A stretch of DNA of 64,000 bases from Peptoclostridium sp. (GCF_009881055.1 NZ_WXFG01000029.1:158527-222526); one strand, 5' to 3'; shown: positions 27,532 to 39,144, numbered from the stretch's first letter. Numbers and translations: made by a program. The notes: a model not told the origin generated them from the letters alone.

Positions 27532-28776
27532 CTAAGCCCCGAACAGTTTGTTGTTTTTTAGAAATCCTGCATTGGCCAGTGTTTTGAGCAGAAGCTTAGA
27601 TACCACAACAGCAGTAAACATCGAAGCTACAATACCAAGCATTAGCATTACGGCAAATCCCTTTATAGGACCTGTGCCGAAATTGTAAAGGACTACGCCC
27701 GCAATGAATGTTGTTACATTGCTGTCTATTATCGTAGTCATAGCTCTGGAGAAACCTGAGTCAATAGCAACTCGGAGCGATTTCCCTTTTCTTGTCTCTT
27801 CTTTGATTCTCTCGAATATTATTACGTTGGCATCAACCGCCATACCTATTGACAGTATCAGAGCCGCTATTCCCGGGAGCGTAAGCGTGGCATTCATACC
27901 CACAAAAGCATATCCGACAATGAGAGCATATGCTGCAAGAGCTATAGCTGCCACAAGTCCAGGCAGCTTGTAGTAGAGCATCATGTACAGTATGAGTATT
28001 GCTATTCCAACCTTTGCACCAAGTATGCTCATGTTTAGCGCATTCTCACCTAGAGTCGCTGTTATTGTGGATGTCTGTATCTCCTTAAAGTCAACAGGGA
28101 GCGCTCCGGCACGTATTAAGTTTGCAAGCTCAGAAGCACTTTCAACTGTAAAGTTGCCAGTTATAGTCGCCTGACCGTTAGGAATCTTTTCGTTAACTAC
28201 AGGGCTTGATATTACCTCGTTATCGAGCACTATGAATATCGGAGACTGCGTAGGTGCCAATTTTTCCGTAGCATCTGCAAACGCCTTTGCTCCTTCGGAG
28301 TCGAATTCAAGAGCAACAAGAGGCTCCTTGCTCTGCTGATCTATAACAACCTCTGATTTTTTGACGTTCTTTCCAGTAACTATTACAGTTCCATCCTGAA
28401 GCGCAAACTTGAGCTGGGCTGTCTTTCCTATCATCTCAAGCGCGTCGTTGGCATTCTTTACGCCTGGAAGCTCTATCCTGATTCTTTTTTCGCCTTCCTT
28501 GACTATGACAGGCTCTGTGAGTCCGAGCGTGTCTATACGTCTTCTAAAAACCTCAATAGTCTGGTCTATTATCTTCTTGAGTTCCTCGCCCTTGACGTCA
28601 GTTTGTGCCTCGTACACAACATATACGCCGCCCTTGAGGTCCAGTCCCTGTTTAACCTGCTTGCCCAGCGGAGATATGTTAAGCCCTCCGAAGCTGAGCC
28701 CACTTAGAGCCGTATATACTCCAAATGCAATTATGACGATCATAGCTAAGAAACCTGCTATTCCCCTGTTTCTCAT
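27532..28776 (-). CDS. secD: Protein translocase subunit SecD
   Basis: 414 residues with an N-terminal membrane segment, the LKGGVYVVYEA motif, a large extracytoplasmic domain, and C-terminal transmembrane helices with AVDANVIIFERIKEE. This is the short firmicute form, separate from SecF. AGGAGGGGG precedes the ATG. Confidence 0.97.
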   Translation of the reverse strand: MRNRGIAGFLAMIVIIAFGVYTALSGLSFGGLNISPLGKQVKQGLDLKGGVYVVYEAQTDVKGEELKKIIDQTIEVFRRRIDTLGLTEPVIVKEGEKRIRIELPGVKNANDALEMIGKTAQLKFALQDGTVIVTGKNVKKSEVVIDQQSKEPLVALEFDSEGAKAFADATEKLAPTQSPIFIVLDNEVISSPVVNEKIPNGQATITGNFTVESASELANLIRAGALPVDFKEIQTSTITATLGENALNMSILGAKVGIAILILYMMLYYKLPGLVAAIALAAYALIVGYAFVGMNATLTLPGIAALILSIGMAVDANVIIFERIKEETRKGKSLRVAIDSGFSRAMTTIIDSNVTTFIAGVVLYNFGTGPIKGFAVMLMLGIVASMFTAVVVSKLLLKTLANAGFLKNNKLFGA

Positions 28777-28791
28777 GTTCCCCCTCCTAGT

Positions 28792-29292
28792 CTATTTATG
28801 TTTTTCTGCGAAAGCTACATAGTCTACAGCAGAATTTTCGAGTGATTTTTTTTCTTCCTCCGTAAGTTCTCTTACTATCTTTATTGGATTTCCAAACGCC
28901 AGAACTCCCGAGGGAATCTTCTTTTGAGGCGGAACAAGGCTCCCGGCTCCAATAATGCTGTAGTCGCCGATCTGGGCACCATCGAGCACTATGCTTCCCA
29001 TGCCAATAAGGCTGTAGTTTCCTATCTGACAGCCGTGAAGTATGGCTCTGTGGCCTATTGTCACATAGTCTCCAATTACGGTTTTTGTCTCCATTCCTAT
29101 ATGAATAACCGTGCCATCCTGCACGTTAGTGTTTTCACCTATTATTATCTCTTCTATGTCACCTCTGAGAACGCAGTTGTACCATATATTGGTATTCTCA
29201 CCTATGCTCACCCTGCCAATCACATCTGCAGAATGGGCAACAAAACAGCTTTTGGGAATTTCAGGGAAATATCCGTCAAGCGGCCTAATCAT
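28792..29292 (-). CDS. Gamma-class carbonic anhydrase-like hexapeptide-repeat protein
   Basis: About 166 residues forming left-handed beta-helix hexapeptide repeats (VIGRVSIGENTNIWYN, IGENTNVQDGTVIHIG). The three metal histidines typical of the Cam/YrdA family are visible: VIHIG, TIGHRAILHG. True carbonic anhydrase activity is not certain; many YrdA/PaaY homologues are of unknown function. CGGAGG precedes the ATG at 29292, and this start overlaps the end of scfB, so it is translationally coupled to the SCIFF maturase gene. Confidence 0.87.
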   Translation of the reverse strand: MIRPLDGYFPEIPKSCFVAHSADVIGRVSIGENTNIWYNCVLRGDIEEIIIGENTNVQDGTVIHIGMETKTVIGDYVTIGHRAILHGCQIGNYSLIGMGSIVLDGAQIGDYSIIGAGSLVPPQKKIPSGVLAFGNPIKIVRELTEEEKKSLENSAVDYVAFAEKHK

Positions 29293-30664
29293 CAGCCTCA
29301 CCTCCGAGCATCAGCTTTGCTTTTATAGCTATGGCGCATTCTACTCTCTTCTTGAGCATTTCACACGCCATGGAATATGGTTTTAATATGTCACCGTTGA
29401 AATTGTATGCATTGGCATGGCAGCCACCGGAGCAGTAGAATCTTGCCCAGCATTCCCTGCATGATTCTTTTGCATATACGTGAGCATTTTGGAATTTGAG
29501 CTGCAAATCCCTGTCGAGCGTGACTTCCTCGTCTAATATGTTTCCCATTTTGAATTTGTCATTGCCTACAAACTGATGGCATGGGAATATATCGCCCTCT
29601 GGTGTTACACATATATATTCAGAGCCGGCTCCACAGCCTGTAAGTCTTTTTATGACACATGGGCCCTGGCTTAGGTCTATACTGAAGTGGAAAAATGTGA
29701 ATTTGTCGTCTTCAAGCTTCTTGCTGATGTAGTAATCTGCCAGCTTTTCATATTCCTCGAATATTCTCGGCAAATCCTCTTCTGTGAGGGCAAAATCACT
29801 CATGTTTTCGTCTACTGCAGGCTCCATGGATGTTATGTTGAAGCCCTCGTTTGCAAAATGTTCTATGTCGCTGGCAAAATCAAGGTTGTGCCTTGTGAAA
29901 GTACCCCTTATGAAATATTCCTTTTCTCCTCTTTTTTCAACCAGCTTCTTGAATTTCGGAACTATGGTGTCATAGCTGCCCTTATCGTTCCACGTAAGCC
30001 TCATCCGGTCGTTTACATTTTTTCTTCCGTCAAGGCTGAGGACAATATTTTTCATATGCTTGTTGATAAAATCTGTCTTTTCGTCATCCAGCAAGAGGCC
30101 ATTAGTTGTTATGGTGAATCTGAAATTCTTGCCTGCTGCAGCCGCTACTTCATTTCCATATTCAACTAGTTCTTTGACTACCTCCCAATTCATCAGAGGT
30201 TCGCCGCCGAAGAAGTCCACTTCAAGATTTCTTCGTGTACCTGAGTTGGCCACAATGTATTCGAGTGATTTCTTGCCCACCTCGAGCGGCATGAGCTTTC
30301 TTTCTCCGCCGAAATCTCCCTGAGATGCAAAGCAGTACACACATTTAAGATTGCAATCGTGGGCTACATTCAGGCACATCGCCTTTACAACAGGTTTCCT
30401 GTTGACAAAATTCTCGTTATGCTCGTATGTGTCCTGGCTGTAAAGCAGCCCCTGCTCCTTGAGCTCTTCTATTTCTTCGCAGGCTTGCCTGATATCTTCC
30501 GCAGAATACTTGCCGCCCAATATATCTATTATCTGATCACTGCTCTTTTCAGCAAAGTAATCAAGCACATCAAACACTATGTCGTCTACTACATGTACCG
30601 CCCCACTGTTGACATCAAGCGCAACTTTGACTCCCTTGAGGCTAAACTTGTGCACTAATTGCAT
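29285..30664 (-). CDS. scfB: SCIFF peptide maturase, radical SAM/SPASM protein
   Basis: About 459 residues. An N-terminal PqqD-like peptide-recognition domain (residues 1-80) is followed by the radical SAM motif in VAHDCNLKCVYCFASQG, and a C-terminal SPASM region with CGAGSEYICV, PCHQFVGND, and CRECWARFYCSGGCH. This is the thioether cross-linking SCIFF maturase family; it joins Cys sulfur to Thr side chains in the precursor (ranthipeptide). GGAGGGG precedes the ATG at 30664. The precursor gene scfA lies 184 bp upstream, with a terminator in between. Confidence 0.96.
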   Translation of the reverse strand: MQLVHKFSLKGVKVALDVNSGAVHVVDDIVFDVLDYFAEKSSDQIIDILGGKYSAEDIRQACEEIEELKEQGLLYSQDTYEHNENFVNRKPVVKAMCLNVAHDCNLKCVYCFASQGDFGGERKLMPLEVGKKSLEYIVANSGTRRNLEVDFFGGEPLMNWEVVKELVEYGNEVAAAAGKNFRFTITTNGLLLDDEKTDFINKHMKNIVLSLDGRKNVNDRMRLTWNDKGSYDTIVPKFKKLVEKRGEKEYFIRGTFTRHNLDFASDIEHFANEGFNITSMEPAVDENMSDFALTEEDLPRIFEEYEKLADYYISKKLEDDKFTFFHFSIDLSQGPCVIKRLTGCGAGSEYICVTPEGDIFPCHQFVGNDKFKMGNILDEEVTLDRDLQLKFQNAHVYAKESCRECWARFYCSGGCHANAYNFNGDILKPYSMACEMLKKRVECAIAIKAKLMLGGEADD

Positions 30665-30764
30665 TAAAACCCCTCCATGATATTTAAAAACCGCTCTGAA
30701 ATTAAGAAACAAATTTATACTAACAGATTTGATTTCAATAGTCAAATGTCCATTAAAGGCGAAA

Positions 30765-30794
30765 AAATAGCACAACATTTAAGTCGTGCTATTT
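30765..30794 (-). terminator. Terminator/attenuator between scfA and scfB
   Basis: AAATAGCACGAC-TTAAAT-GTTGTGCTATTT followed by a T run on the minus strand. It would let the peptide be made in excess over the maturase. Confidence 0.85.
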
Positions 30795-30848
30795 CCCGCT
30801 TGTTTTATAGTCCTCGCTTTGTGGACCTGCTTTTTTTGCTTTAATTGA

Positions 30849-30992
30849 CTACTTCTCGCAGCTTTGGTTTCCTACTGTGCAAGAAGTCTTGCATGCTGAC
30901 TGGCATGAAGTCTGGCATTCTCCGCATCCGCCCTTAGATGCACTCTTTTTTAGGTTTGCTCCAGAAAGAGTTTTTATGTGTTTTTGTTTCAT
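30849..30992 (-). CDS. scfA: SCIFF ribosomal peptide precursor (six Cys in forty-five)
   Basis: A 47-residue peptide too short for most gene callers. It starts MKQKHIKTLSGANLKKSASK, a basic leader, and then has six Cys at 23, 26, 30, 34, 38 and 45 (GGCGEC, TSCQSAC, KTSCTVG, QSCEK), with Thr or Ser between them as cross-link partners. This is the SCIFF signature. GGGAGG precedes the ATG by 8 bases. It has its own strong promoter and lies just upstream of the maturase gene scfB. The mature product's function is unknown in general. Confidence 0.96.
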   Translation of the reverse strand: MKQKHIKTLSGANLKKSASKGGCGECQTSCQSACKTSCTVGNQSCEK

Positions 30993-31039
30993 GAGTATTA
31001 CCTCCCAAAAATTTTGATGCATAAATTATTACATATTAG

Positions 31040-31067
31040 ATTATAGCATAATTTCGCTATTATTCAA
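31040..31067 (-). promoter_or_regulatory. Promoter of scfA
   Basis: TTGAAT at 31067-31062 and a perfect TATAAT at 31045-31040 with a 16-base spacer and an extended TGC before the -10. The -35 overlaps the yajC stop codon. It should drive the SCIFF precursor independently of yajC. Confidence 0.78.
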
Positions 31068-31344
31068 CTTCAGTATCGACTTTGGCTTCTTTTAGCTTGC
31101 CTATTGCCCATCTTTCAAATGTAAGCTTTGTTCCGTCTGGCTCAATCTCAAGCACTACTGTCGCTTCTCTCACCTGTACCACAGTTCCTTCCAGGCCGCC
31201 TATTGTCACAACGACATCCCCTATCCTAAGGTTTTCCCTAAGCATTGTGAGCTCTTTTTGACGCTTCTGCTGAGGTTTTATAAGGAAAAAATAGAAAAAT
31301 GCGAGTAAAGCCAGTGGGAATATCAACGCTTGAAGCTGCTGCAT
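31060..31344 (-). CDS. yajC: Preprotein translocase subunit YajC
   Basis: 94 residues: one transmembrane segment near residues 5-24 (LIFPLALLAFFYFFLIKPQQ), then a small cytoplasmic domain with GDVVVTIGGLEGTVV. YajC associates with SecDF. It lies between tgt (upstream, 95 bp away) and scfA on the same strand, the usual tgt-yajC order; secDF is 2.3 kb downstream, separated here by the SCIFF genes. Confidence 0.95.
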   Translation of the reverse strand: MQQLQALIFPLALLAFFYFFLIKPQQKRQKELTMLRENLRIGDVVVTIGGLEGTVVQVREATVVLEIEPDGTKLTFERWAIGKLKEAKVDTEVE

Positions 31345-31439
31345 AAAATCTCCTCCTTGAACTCCATATTTTTGTAGTTTATATCCAATTGTCTATCCCT
31401 GTAATCTTACAATAAGGCATATTCTGATAATATTCAATC

Positions 31440-33612
<2,173 letters not shown>

Positions 33613-33631
33613 ATTAGATTTCTTCCCTTCA

Positions 33632-35218
33632 CTATTCTATTTCTACACCTGTGTAGTAATGCTTAAGTATGTCTATATAACTGTAGCCGGAATCCGCCAT
33701 TTTTTTGGCGCCCCATTGGCTCATTCCAAGGCCATGGCCCCAGCCTCTGCCGTTGAATACATATTGCTGCGCTGCCTCCTGAGAGATTGTGAACTGTGCC
33801 TTTTTCGTTGAGTTTTGCACGAAAGTGCCTGCTATTGTTCCCCACGAGATCTTATCCCCAGCGTAAGACATCACCTTGGCTTCTGAAGTGTCCAGACTCT
33901 TTATTCCTGACGCAGATATGACTTTGACGCCCTGTTGGGCTCCATTTGATGTTTGCAAGTCAAAATAAGTGCTTTTAAGTGTGTTGTAGCCTATTACCTT
34001 CCTAATTGATTCCTTTTGGATGGTCTTGCTTCCCTGGCTGCCGACAACCTCAAGCTCAAGGACCCTTCCGTTTTCGGATTTTTTGGCCACGTTCACTCCT
34101 ATTAGCTCGCCTATGTCGACGCTGCTGCCTGCAAGCAGAGTCTGCAGCTGATCACTTGAAAGCGCGACAGACCATGAGTCGTTGGGGGCTCCCAGTGAAA
34201 ATTCATCGCTTACCCCTCTTAGATACGGCAGTTTTGCCGACCAGACATTTTCCGAGTTTTCGGTCATGCCCCCGCTGTTTGAATGATAGAAGGCCTGCAC
34301 CAGGCTACCGTCGTATGTCATGAGTCTGCCTGCTGTTTCGTCTACCGCCGCATTTGAATTCTTGGCTTCGCTGTCATAGCCGCCATACACCTGGCAGTCA
34401 GTGGTGGTGCATATGTCGAAACCCTGGCCGGAGTGCTTGCCAAGGCTTATTGCCGTATAGTTCCTCGCCGCTATAGCCTGGGCCTTTAGCGCCTCCACAG
34501 GCCAGCCTCCCGACATCTCCTTTGGCACAACACCATAGAGATATTCCTCCAGCTTTATCCTGTTTATTACCGTCATATCACCTGTAGTGAGCCTCTTGCA
34601 TATTATAGCGCCTCTGTACTTTTTCCCGTCAACTGACACAGGATATCCCGAAGCGCTCTCTAGTTGTACACCTTTTCCCGCGTCGTATGACATTATTATG
34701 TCACCGCTTCCCGCACTCACGTTTATATTCCTGCCCTGCGCCGCCACGGCTTCAAAGGTGTATTCTCCCCCGAACTGCTCGTAAAGCTCCTGTGCGTATG
34801 TATTGGCATCGTCGCTGCTTGCATAGCTGCCTATGTATATCTTCCAGTTTCCATCATAATAGGCATAGCCTTCCTCAATGTCCATATCCTGAAGCTCACG
34901 TATAGCGTCGTTGAAGGTGTCAAAGCTGCCGTCAAGCTCTATGTGGTAAGGCGCCGTGTCTTTTGAGAGCACCGCCTGTTCTTCCCCAAGATTCGCCAGG
35001 CTGCTCCCGCTTGTCTCTCTGACCTTAAGCTCATCCTGAGAACTAATGGCCAGGGTTTGCGCTGCCGAGGAGCCGAATCTGAGGCCTACATTTATGTATT
35101 CCGGCACCGACTGCCTTGTCGCCGCATGAGAAGTCCCACTCAAAGGAAGAGCCAGAATAGCCAGAGCCATGATAGCTGCTACAGCCGCCCTGATTAGTTT
35201 TTTTGACAATTGCAACAC
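33632..35218 (-). CDS. SpoIID/LytB-domain secreted protein
   Basis: 528 residues. An N-terminal signal peptide ([15 protein letters not shown]) is followed by a SPOR-like segment (NDAIRELQD...[11 protein letters not shown]) and a SpoIID domain ([25 protein letters not shown], only its core cited, [39 protein letters not shown]). SpoIID-type lytic transglycosylases cleave peptidoglycan during engulfment; this fused SPOR form is found outside the spoIID sporulation locus and may act as an amidase enhancer. Starts GTG with GGGCGG nearby, 4 bp after the DUF2905 stop. Confidence 0.92.
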   Translation of the reverse strand: MLQLSKKLIRAAVAAIMALAILALPLSGTSHAATRQSVPEYINVGLRFGSSAAQTLAISSQDELKVRETSGSSLANLGEEQAVLSKDTAPYHIELDGSFDTFNDAIRELQDMDIEEGYAYYDGNWKIYIGSYASSDDANTYAQELYEQFGGEYTFEAVAAQGRNINVSAGSGDIIMSYDAGKGVQLESASGYPVSVDGKKYRGAIICKRLTTGDMTVINRIKLEEYLYGVVPKEMSGGWPVEALKAQAIAARNYTAISLGKHSGQGFDICTTTDCQVYGGYDSEAKNSNAAVDETAGRLMTYDGSLVQAFYHSNSGGMTENSENVWSAKLPYLRGVSDEFSLGAPNDSWSVALSSDQLQTLLAGSSVDIGELIGVNVAKKSENGRVLELEVVGSQGSKTIQKESIRKVIGYNTLKSTYFDLQTSNGAQQGVKVISASGIKSLDTSEAKVMSYAGDKISWGTIAGTFVQNSTKKAQFTISQEAAQQYVFNGRGWGHGLGMSQWGAKKMADSGYSYIDILKHYYTGVEIE

Positions 35219-35222
35219 CGCC

Positions 35223-35435
35223 CTATCTTCTTAATAGATTTAATATCAAAGTAAGTATTATACTTATTACTATCGAAGTCACTATGGGAAAATAAAAAGT
35301 CATGTTGCCTCTTTTTATGAATATGTCCCCTGGCAGCCTGCCTATGCCAAGGCGGCTTCCTAATGTGAAAATAATTCCTATTACAATAAGGACAATGCCC
35401 ATAATTATCAAATTTTTGCCAAGCAAAATAATCAT
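35223..35435 (-). CDS. DUF2905 small membrane protein
   Basis: 70 residues with two hydrophobic segments (IIMGIVLIVIGIIFTL and FPIVTSIVISIILTLIL) separated by GRLPGDIFIKRGNMTFYFP, the DUF2905 signature. Function unknown; the family is often found between ruvB and queA or spoIID genes, as here. The start codon has a weak ribosome site. Confidence 0.9.
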   Translation of the reverse strand: MIILLGKNLIIMGIVLIVIGIIFTLGSRLGIGRLPGDIFIKRGNMTFYFPIVTSIVISIILTLILNLLRR

Positions 35436-35457
35436 CCCTTCGTGCAGATTTAAATTC

Positions 35458-36462
35458 CTATTTGGCCTTTATGTTAAAATGCTCGTATGCATTTCTGGTA
35501 ACACTCCGTCCCCGCGGCCCTCTTGTAAGAAGACCTTTTTGAATCAGATATGGCTCTATGACGTCTTCTATTGTGTTTCTGTCCTCGTTCACAGCCGCCG
35601 CTACTGTATCCAGACCCACTGGACCTCCGTCGAATTTTTGTATTATTGCAAGTACAACTCTCTTGTCAATATCGTCAAGTCCCAGCCTGTCTATTTCAAG
35701 CAACTCTAGAGCCTCTTTTGCTGTTTCCTCGTCTATGTGTCCGTCTCTTACAACCTGTGCATAGTCCCTGACTCTCTTTAGAAGCCTGTTGGCAAGCCTT
35801 GGTGTTCCCCTTGACCTCCTTGAAATCTCTGCCGTACCGCTTTCATCTATTTCTACTCCAAGTATGCCTGCAGACCTTTTAATTATGCCGCAGAGCTCCT
35901 CCTCGCTATATATGTCCAACTTGCATATGACTCCGAAGCGATCACGCAGGGGCGATGTGAGCATGCCGGCCCTTGTAGTGGCCCCTATCAGCGTGAATTT
36001 AGGCAAATCGAGCCTTATCGATTTTGCCGAAGGCCCTTTGCCTATCATTATGTCTATGCAAAAGTCTTCCATGGCGGGATAGAGCACTTCCTCTATGCTT
36101 CTGTTGATTCTGTGTATCTCGTCTATGAAAAGCACATCATTTTCAGAAAGTCCTGAAAGCACTGCAGCAAGGTCGCCGGCCTTTTCTATTGCAGGTCCCG
36201 AGGTTATCTTTATGGATACTCCCATCTCGCTTGCTATTATATTGGAAAGCGTAGTCTTGCCCAGCCCCGGCGGACCGTATAGCAGAACATGGTCAAGCTG
36301 CTCGCTTCTGTGCTTTGCCGCCTGTATGAATATGTCAAGCTGCTGCTTGACCTTCTCCTGCCCCAGATAATCACTCAGGGTTTTCGGCCTAAGACTGTTC
36401 TCCATATCGAAATCTTCAGGTTTAAGACCTGTAGTTATCATCCTATTGTCATAATTGAGCAT
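35458..36462 (-). CDS. ruvB: Holliday junction DNA helicase RuvB
   Basis: 334 residues. [18 protein letters not shown] at the start, Walker [10 protein letters not shown], Walker B LFIDEIHR, sensor [18 protein letters not shown] and the C-terminal winged helix ([12 protein letters not shown]). It drives branch migration as a hexameric AAA+ motor with RuvA. GAGGT precedes the ATG; 15 bases separate it from ruvA. Confidence 0.97.
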   Translation of the reverse strand: MLNYDNRMITTGLKPEDFDMENSLRPKTLSDYLGQEKVKQQLDIFIQAAKHRSEQLDHVLLYGPPGLGKTTLSNIIASEMGVSIKITSGPAIEKAGDLAAVLSGLSENDVLFIDEIHRINRSIEEVLYPAMEDFCIDIMIGKGPSAKSIRLDLPKFTLIGATTRAGMLTSPLRDRFGVICKLDIYSEEELCGIIKRSAGILGVEIDESGTAEISRRSRGTPRLANRLLKRVRDYAQVVRDGHIDEETAKEALELLEIDRLGLDDIDKRVVLAIIQKFDGGPVGLDTVAAAVNEDRNTIEDVIEPYLIQKGLLTRGPRGRSVTRNAYEHFNIKAK

Positions 36463-36476
36463 TGCAATACCTCTTT

Positions 36477-37067
36477 CTATCTAGCAAGATATTTGAACGA
36501 CAGTTTAATAAGCTCCTGAGTGCCCTGGGCTGTTTCTGCCGCTTTTGTCGCTGCGGCCCTGGCTTCGCTCTCACTGTATCCAAGAGCTGCAAGCGCCTGA
36601 ACGGTCTCGTCCAGCTCTCCCGAACCAGTAATTTCAGTCGAATCGCATTCTTGGGCGTTCCATCCGCGCTTTTTCAGTTTGTCCCTGAGCTCTAGCACTA
36701 TCCTCTCCGCTGTTTTTTTGCCTACGCCGGGAAATTTTGAGAGCGACTTTATATCGGCATTCATTATATACCCCGCAATGTTGCCTGCCTCCGGAAAAGA
36801 GAGTATGTTTATAGCCGACCTTGGCCCTATGCTCGAAACGCCTATAAGCAGCTCGAACATGTCTTTTTCATCCCTTGTAGCAAAACCGTATATGCTCATC
36901 TCATCTTCCCTTACTATAAGCTTTACATGCAGTTTTGCGTCATCACCCAAAGATAGCCTTGATATTGTGCCGAAAGTGGCATTTATATTATAACCTATTC
37001 CACTGCTTTCTAAAACTACAAAACCTTCACCTACATCTTCAACTCTGCCCTTTATGTAATTGTACAT
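36477..37067 (-). CDS. ruvA: Holliday junction DNA helicase RuvA
   Basis: About 196 residues from the ATG at 37067, with GGAGGG upstream. OB fold ([17 protein letters not shown]), helix-hairpin-helix domain ([20 protein letters not shown]) and a C-terminal RuvB-contacting domain ([16 protein letters not shown]). No ruvC is seen next to it. A TATAAT box around 37095-37100 on the minus strand may be the -10 of this operon. Confidence 0.96.
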   Translation of the reverse strand: MYNYIKGRVEDVGEGFVVLESSGIGYNINATFGTISRLSLGDDAKLHVKLIVREDEMSIYGFATRDEKDMFELLIGVSSIGPRSAINILSFPEAGNIAGYIMNADIKSLSKFPGVGKKTAERIVLELRDKLKKRGWNAQECDSTEITGSGELDETVQALAALGYSESEARAAATKAAETAQGTQELIKLSFKYLAR

Positions 37068-37118
37068 GGCGCCCTCCAAACATATATTCTATATAATTAT
37101 AATATATAGCCGCAAAAT

Positions 37119-37143
37119 AAAAAAGGACCGTATGGTCCTTTTT
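37119..37143 (-). terminator. Terminator of the aspartate decarboxylase gene
   Basis: AAAAAGGACC-ATAC-GGTCCTTTTT followed by T residues on the minus strand, placed between the aspartate enzyme gene and ruvA. Confidence 0.88.
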
Positions 37144-37154
37144 GTATAGAGCAT

Positions 37155-38786
37155 TTATTTTATCCCATTCTTCCATGAATCGACAAGTCTTTCAAGTATC
37201 CTGCGAAGCACCTCTCCTATTTTTGAATAAGACTCGTCGCTTAGGTTGGCAAGCGATATTCTAATAGACCATTCAGGTCCGTGGAAGCCGCCTCCGCTCA
37301 GCAGCACTATAGATGATTCTTCCGCCAGCATCAGCAGCAGGTCATAAGGCTTGTAGTTTTTCTCGAGATAGCCGGCAAAACCTTCTCCGTAATGTTGCTC
37401 TGCCCATTGAAGCAGATCAAACTGAGTGTAGTATGCAGCATCAAAGCCATCTTTTCTTACATCCATTCCCAGACCGTCAAAAAGCAGCTTCTGTCTGCGG
37501 CGGCATATTCCCTTTGTAAGGTTCTTATAGCTGTTATCCTTGTCAAGAAGCGCAAATGCCGAGAAGAAGGCCATTTGGACCTGCTGCGGCGTGGAAAGTC
37601 CGGCCGTGTGGTTTAGCGCCACCTGCCTGCTGTCCGCCACAATCCTGTCTATGAACTTTATCTCATGAGGATTTGTCGAGAGCGCCGAATATCTCCTTCT
37701 TGCCCTCTCCTTCTTGTCGTCATCAAGGTCTCTGAGTAGCTTGTCAAATACGTTGTCCTCGTAAAGAGCAATCGTGCCCAGTCTCCAACCTGTGACACCG
37801 AAATACTTCGAATATGAATACACACCTATTGTGTTGTATGGGATGTCTGCCATAAGAGAATGGAAATCATCCACAAATGTGCCATAGACATCATCAGATA
37901 TTATCATCAGGTCAGGATTGTGGCTCTTTATGACCTCAGAAAGTTGAGCTATTGTCTGCGGCCTTATTGCTATGGACGGAGGGTTGCTAGGGTTCACTAT
38001 AAAGAGCGCCTTTATCGACGGATCCTTAAGCTTGTCTATTTCAGACTGAGGATACTGCCATGTATGCTCCCCGTTTTCGTCGGTCTCGCTTGCAAAGAGT
38101 TCCACAACCTCGAAATTGTAACGTGGCAGGTGAGGTATTTCAAGGTATGGAGTGAATATAGGCGTCATTATAGCTACTTTGTCACGCTGCGAGAGTATGT
38201 TGTTTGCTATTAGCGTATCGAATATATAGCACATTGCAGCTGTTGCTCCCTCGACTGCAAATATGCTGAATTTGCCCTTGTGGTGCCTGTTGTAGCACAT
38301 CTCCTGCATCAGGTAGTCGTGCACTATCTTTTCTACATGCACAAGCATTCTGTCCGGAACAGGATAGTTGTCCCCTATTATGCCGTCAGCAAGCTCATGC
38401 ACCCATGCGTCAGGCTCGAAGCCCTTCTCGTATATTCCATAATCTATTATTCCCTTAAGCAGCTGAGCTCCCGGAGCGGCGCTGTTTTTTTCTATATATT
38501 TATAGAATCTGTCTGCTATTCCATTTCTTTGCGGCATTCCGGCCAGGTCAGCCTCATTCCATGTTCTGCGCGTTTCTTCCACCGCAAATTGCCCGAATGT
38601 GAAAAATGCTTCCCTTGGTGTTGCGGCAGTCCAGTTTGGGTTTCCCCTTCCTGCATCCAGCAGCGAATGTGTGCCGCTTTCCTTTGATGCTTCTGCCAGA
38701 CTTATGAGCTTGTCCTTCAGCTCAAATGGGCTTATCTTTCCGTAAATCCTTTCAATTTCAGCGCGCTGTAAACTCGAAGATTTCAT
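37155..38786 (-). CDS. asdA: Bifunctional aspartate aminotransferase / L-aspartate beta-decarboxylase
   Basis: 543 residues, longer than ordinary class I aminotransferases and equal to the known dodecameric aspartate 4-decarboxylases. The N-terminal extension (KISPFELKDKLISLAEAS) and LDAGRGNPNWTAATPREAFF are diagnostic of this family; NPSNPPS, SDDVYGTFV and SYSKYFGVTGWRLG hold the PLP-binding residues, with the lysine in the last. It converts aspartate to alanine and CO2, a proton-consuming step that can feed an aspartate:alanine exchanger. GGGAGGG precedes the ATG. Monocistronic; no antiporter gene is adjacent. Confidence 0.93.
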   Translation of the reverse strand: MKSSSLQRAEIERIYGKISPFELKDKLISLAEASKESGTHSLLDAGRGNPNWTAATPREAFFTFGQFAVEETRRTWNEADLAGMPQRNGIADRFYKYIEKNSAAPGAQLLKGIIDYGIYEKGFEPDAWVHELADGIIGDNYPVPDRMLVHVEKIVHDYLMQEMCYNRHHKGKFSIFAVEGATAAMCYIFDTLIANNILSQRDKVAIMTPIFTPYLEIPHLPRYNFEVVELFASETDENGEHTWQYPQSEIDKLKDPSIKALFIVNPSNPPSIAIRPQTIAQLSEVIKSHNPDLMIISDDVYGTFVDDFHSLMADIPYNTIGVYSYSKYFGVTGWRLGTIALYEDNVFDKLLRDLDDDKKERARRRYSALSTNPHEIKFIDRIVADSRQVALNHTAGLSTPQQVQMAFFSAFALLDKDNSYKNLTKGICRRRQKLLFDGLGMDVRKDGFDAAYYTQFDLLQWAEQHYGEGFAGYLEKNYKPYDLLLMLAEESSIVLLSGGGFHGPEWSIRISLANLSDESYSKIGEVLRRILERLVDSWKNGIK

Positions 38787-38993
38787 AATACATGCCCTCC
38801 CTTTATGTTTTGTTTAAAATGATTTCATGTCATTGTTCATCTTCGATAATATTAACACCGTTCTCAATATATTTACATGCATATTATTAGTAGTTTTCGC
38901 ATTTTTCATTAATTATATTGCTATTTGATATCCGTTTTATATTTTTAATCAATTCATTCGCCATATTTTCTTTGTTTTATAATTAGCCATTTC
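38787..38993. other. AT-rich gap upstream of asdA, no supported gene
   Basis: Very AT-rich and without convincing coding frames. On the minus strand a GGAGGAG site is followed by a 13-codon frame starting ATG at about 38990 (MANYKTKKIWRMN), and another frame of 25 codons starts near 38967 without a ribosome site. Neither is supported beyond the ribosome site. No hairpin of note. Confidence 0.4.
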
Positions 38994-39107
38994 CTAATCT
39001 CCTCCTTGCGCCAAATAAACCGCTACAGCAACAATTACAATAACTATCAAGACTATAAGGCCCATTGACATCACTACACTCACATCCTTTATTGCGATTA
39101 TTTTCAT
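38994..39107 (-). CDS. Possible 25-37 residue single-membrane-span peptide
   Basis: An open frame from ATG 39107 (37 codons) or ATG 39071 (25 codons) ends at 38994. The protein reads a short polar start and then MGLIVLIVIVIVAVAVYLAQ, a single valine/isoleucine-rich transmembrane helix, ending GGD. No strong ribosome site precedes either ATG; AAAGGAT lies at 39090-39084. A good GGAGGAG site lies at its very end, ahead of a 13-codon frame. Such short membrane peptides occur as subunits of transporters or oxidases, but no partner gene is here. Low-confidence prediction. Confidence 0.3.
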   Translation of the reverse strand: MKIIAIKDVSVVMSMGLIVLIVIVIVAVAVYLAQGGD

Positions 39108-39111
39108 ATAA

Positions 39112-39144
39112 AAAACACACCCTTTTTTTTCAAGGATGTGTTTT
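39112..39144 (-). terminator. Terminator after yebC
   Basis: AAAACACATCC and GGGTGTGTTTT arms round an A-rich loop, followed by six T on the minus strand. Confidence 0.82.

Noticed and set aside
38787..38993. 13- and 25-codon frames before asdA
   Set aside because: Too short, no conserved features; the ribosome site alone is not enough to call a gene.
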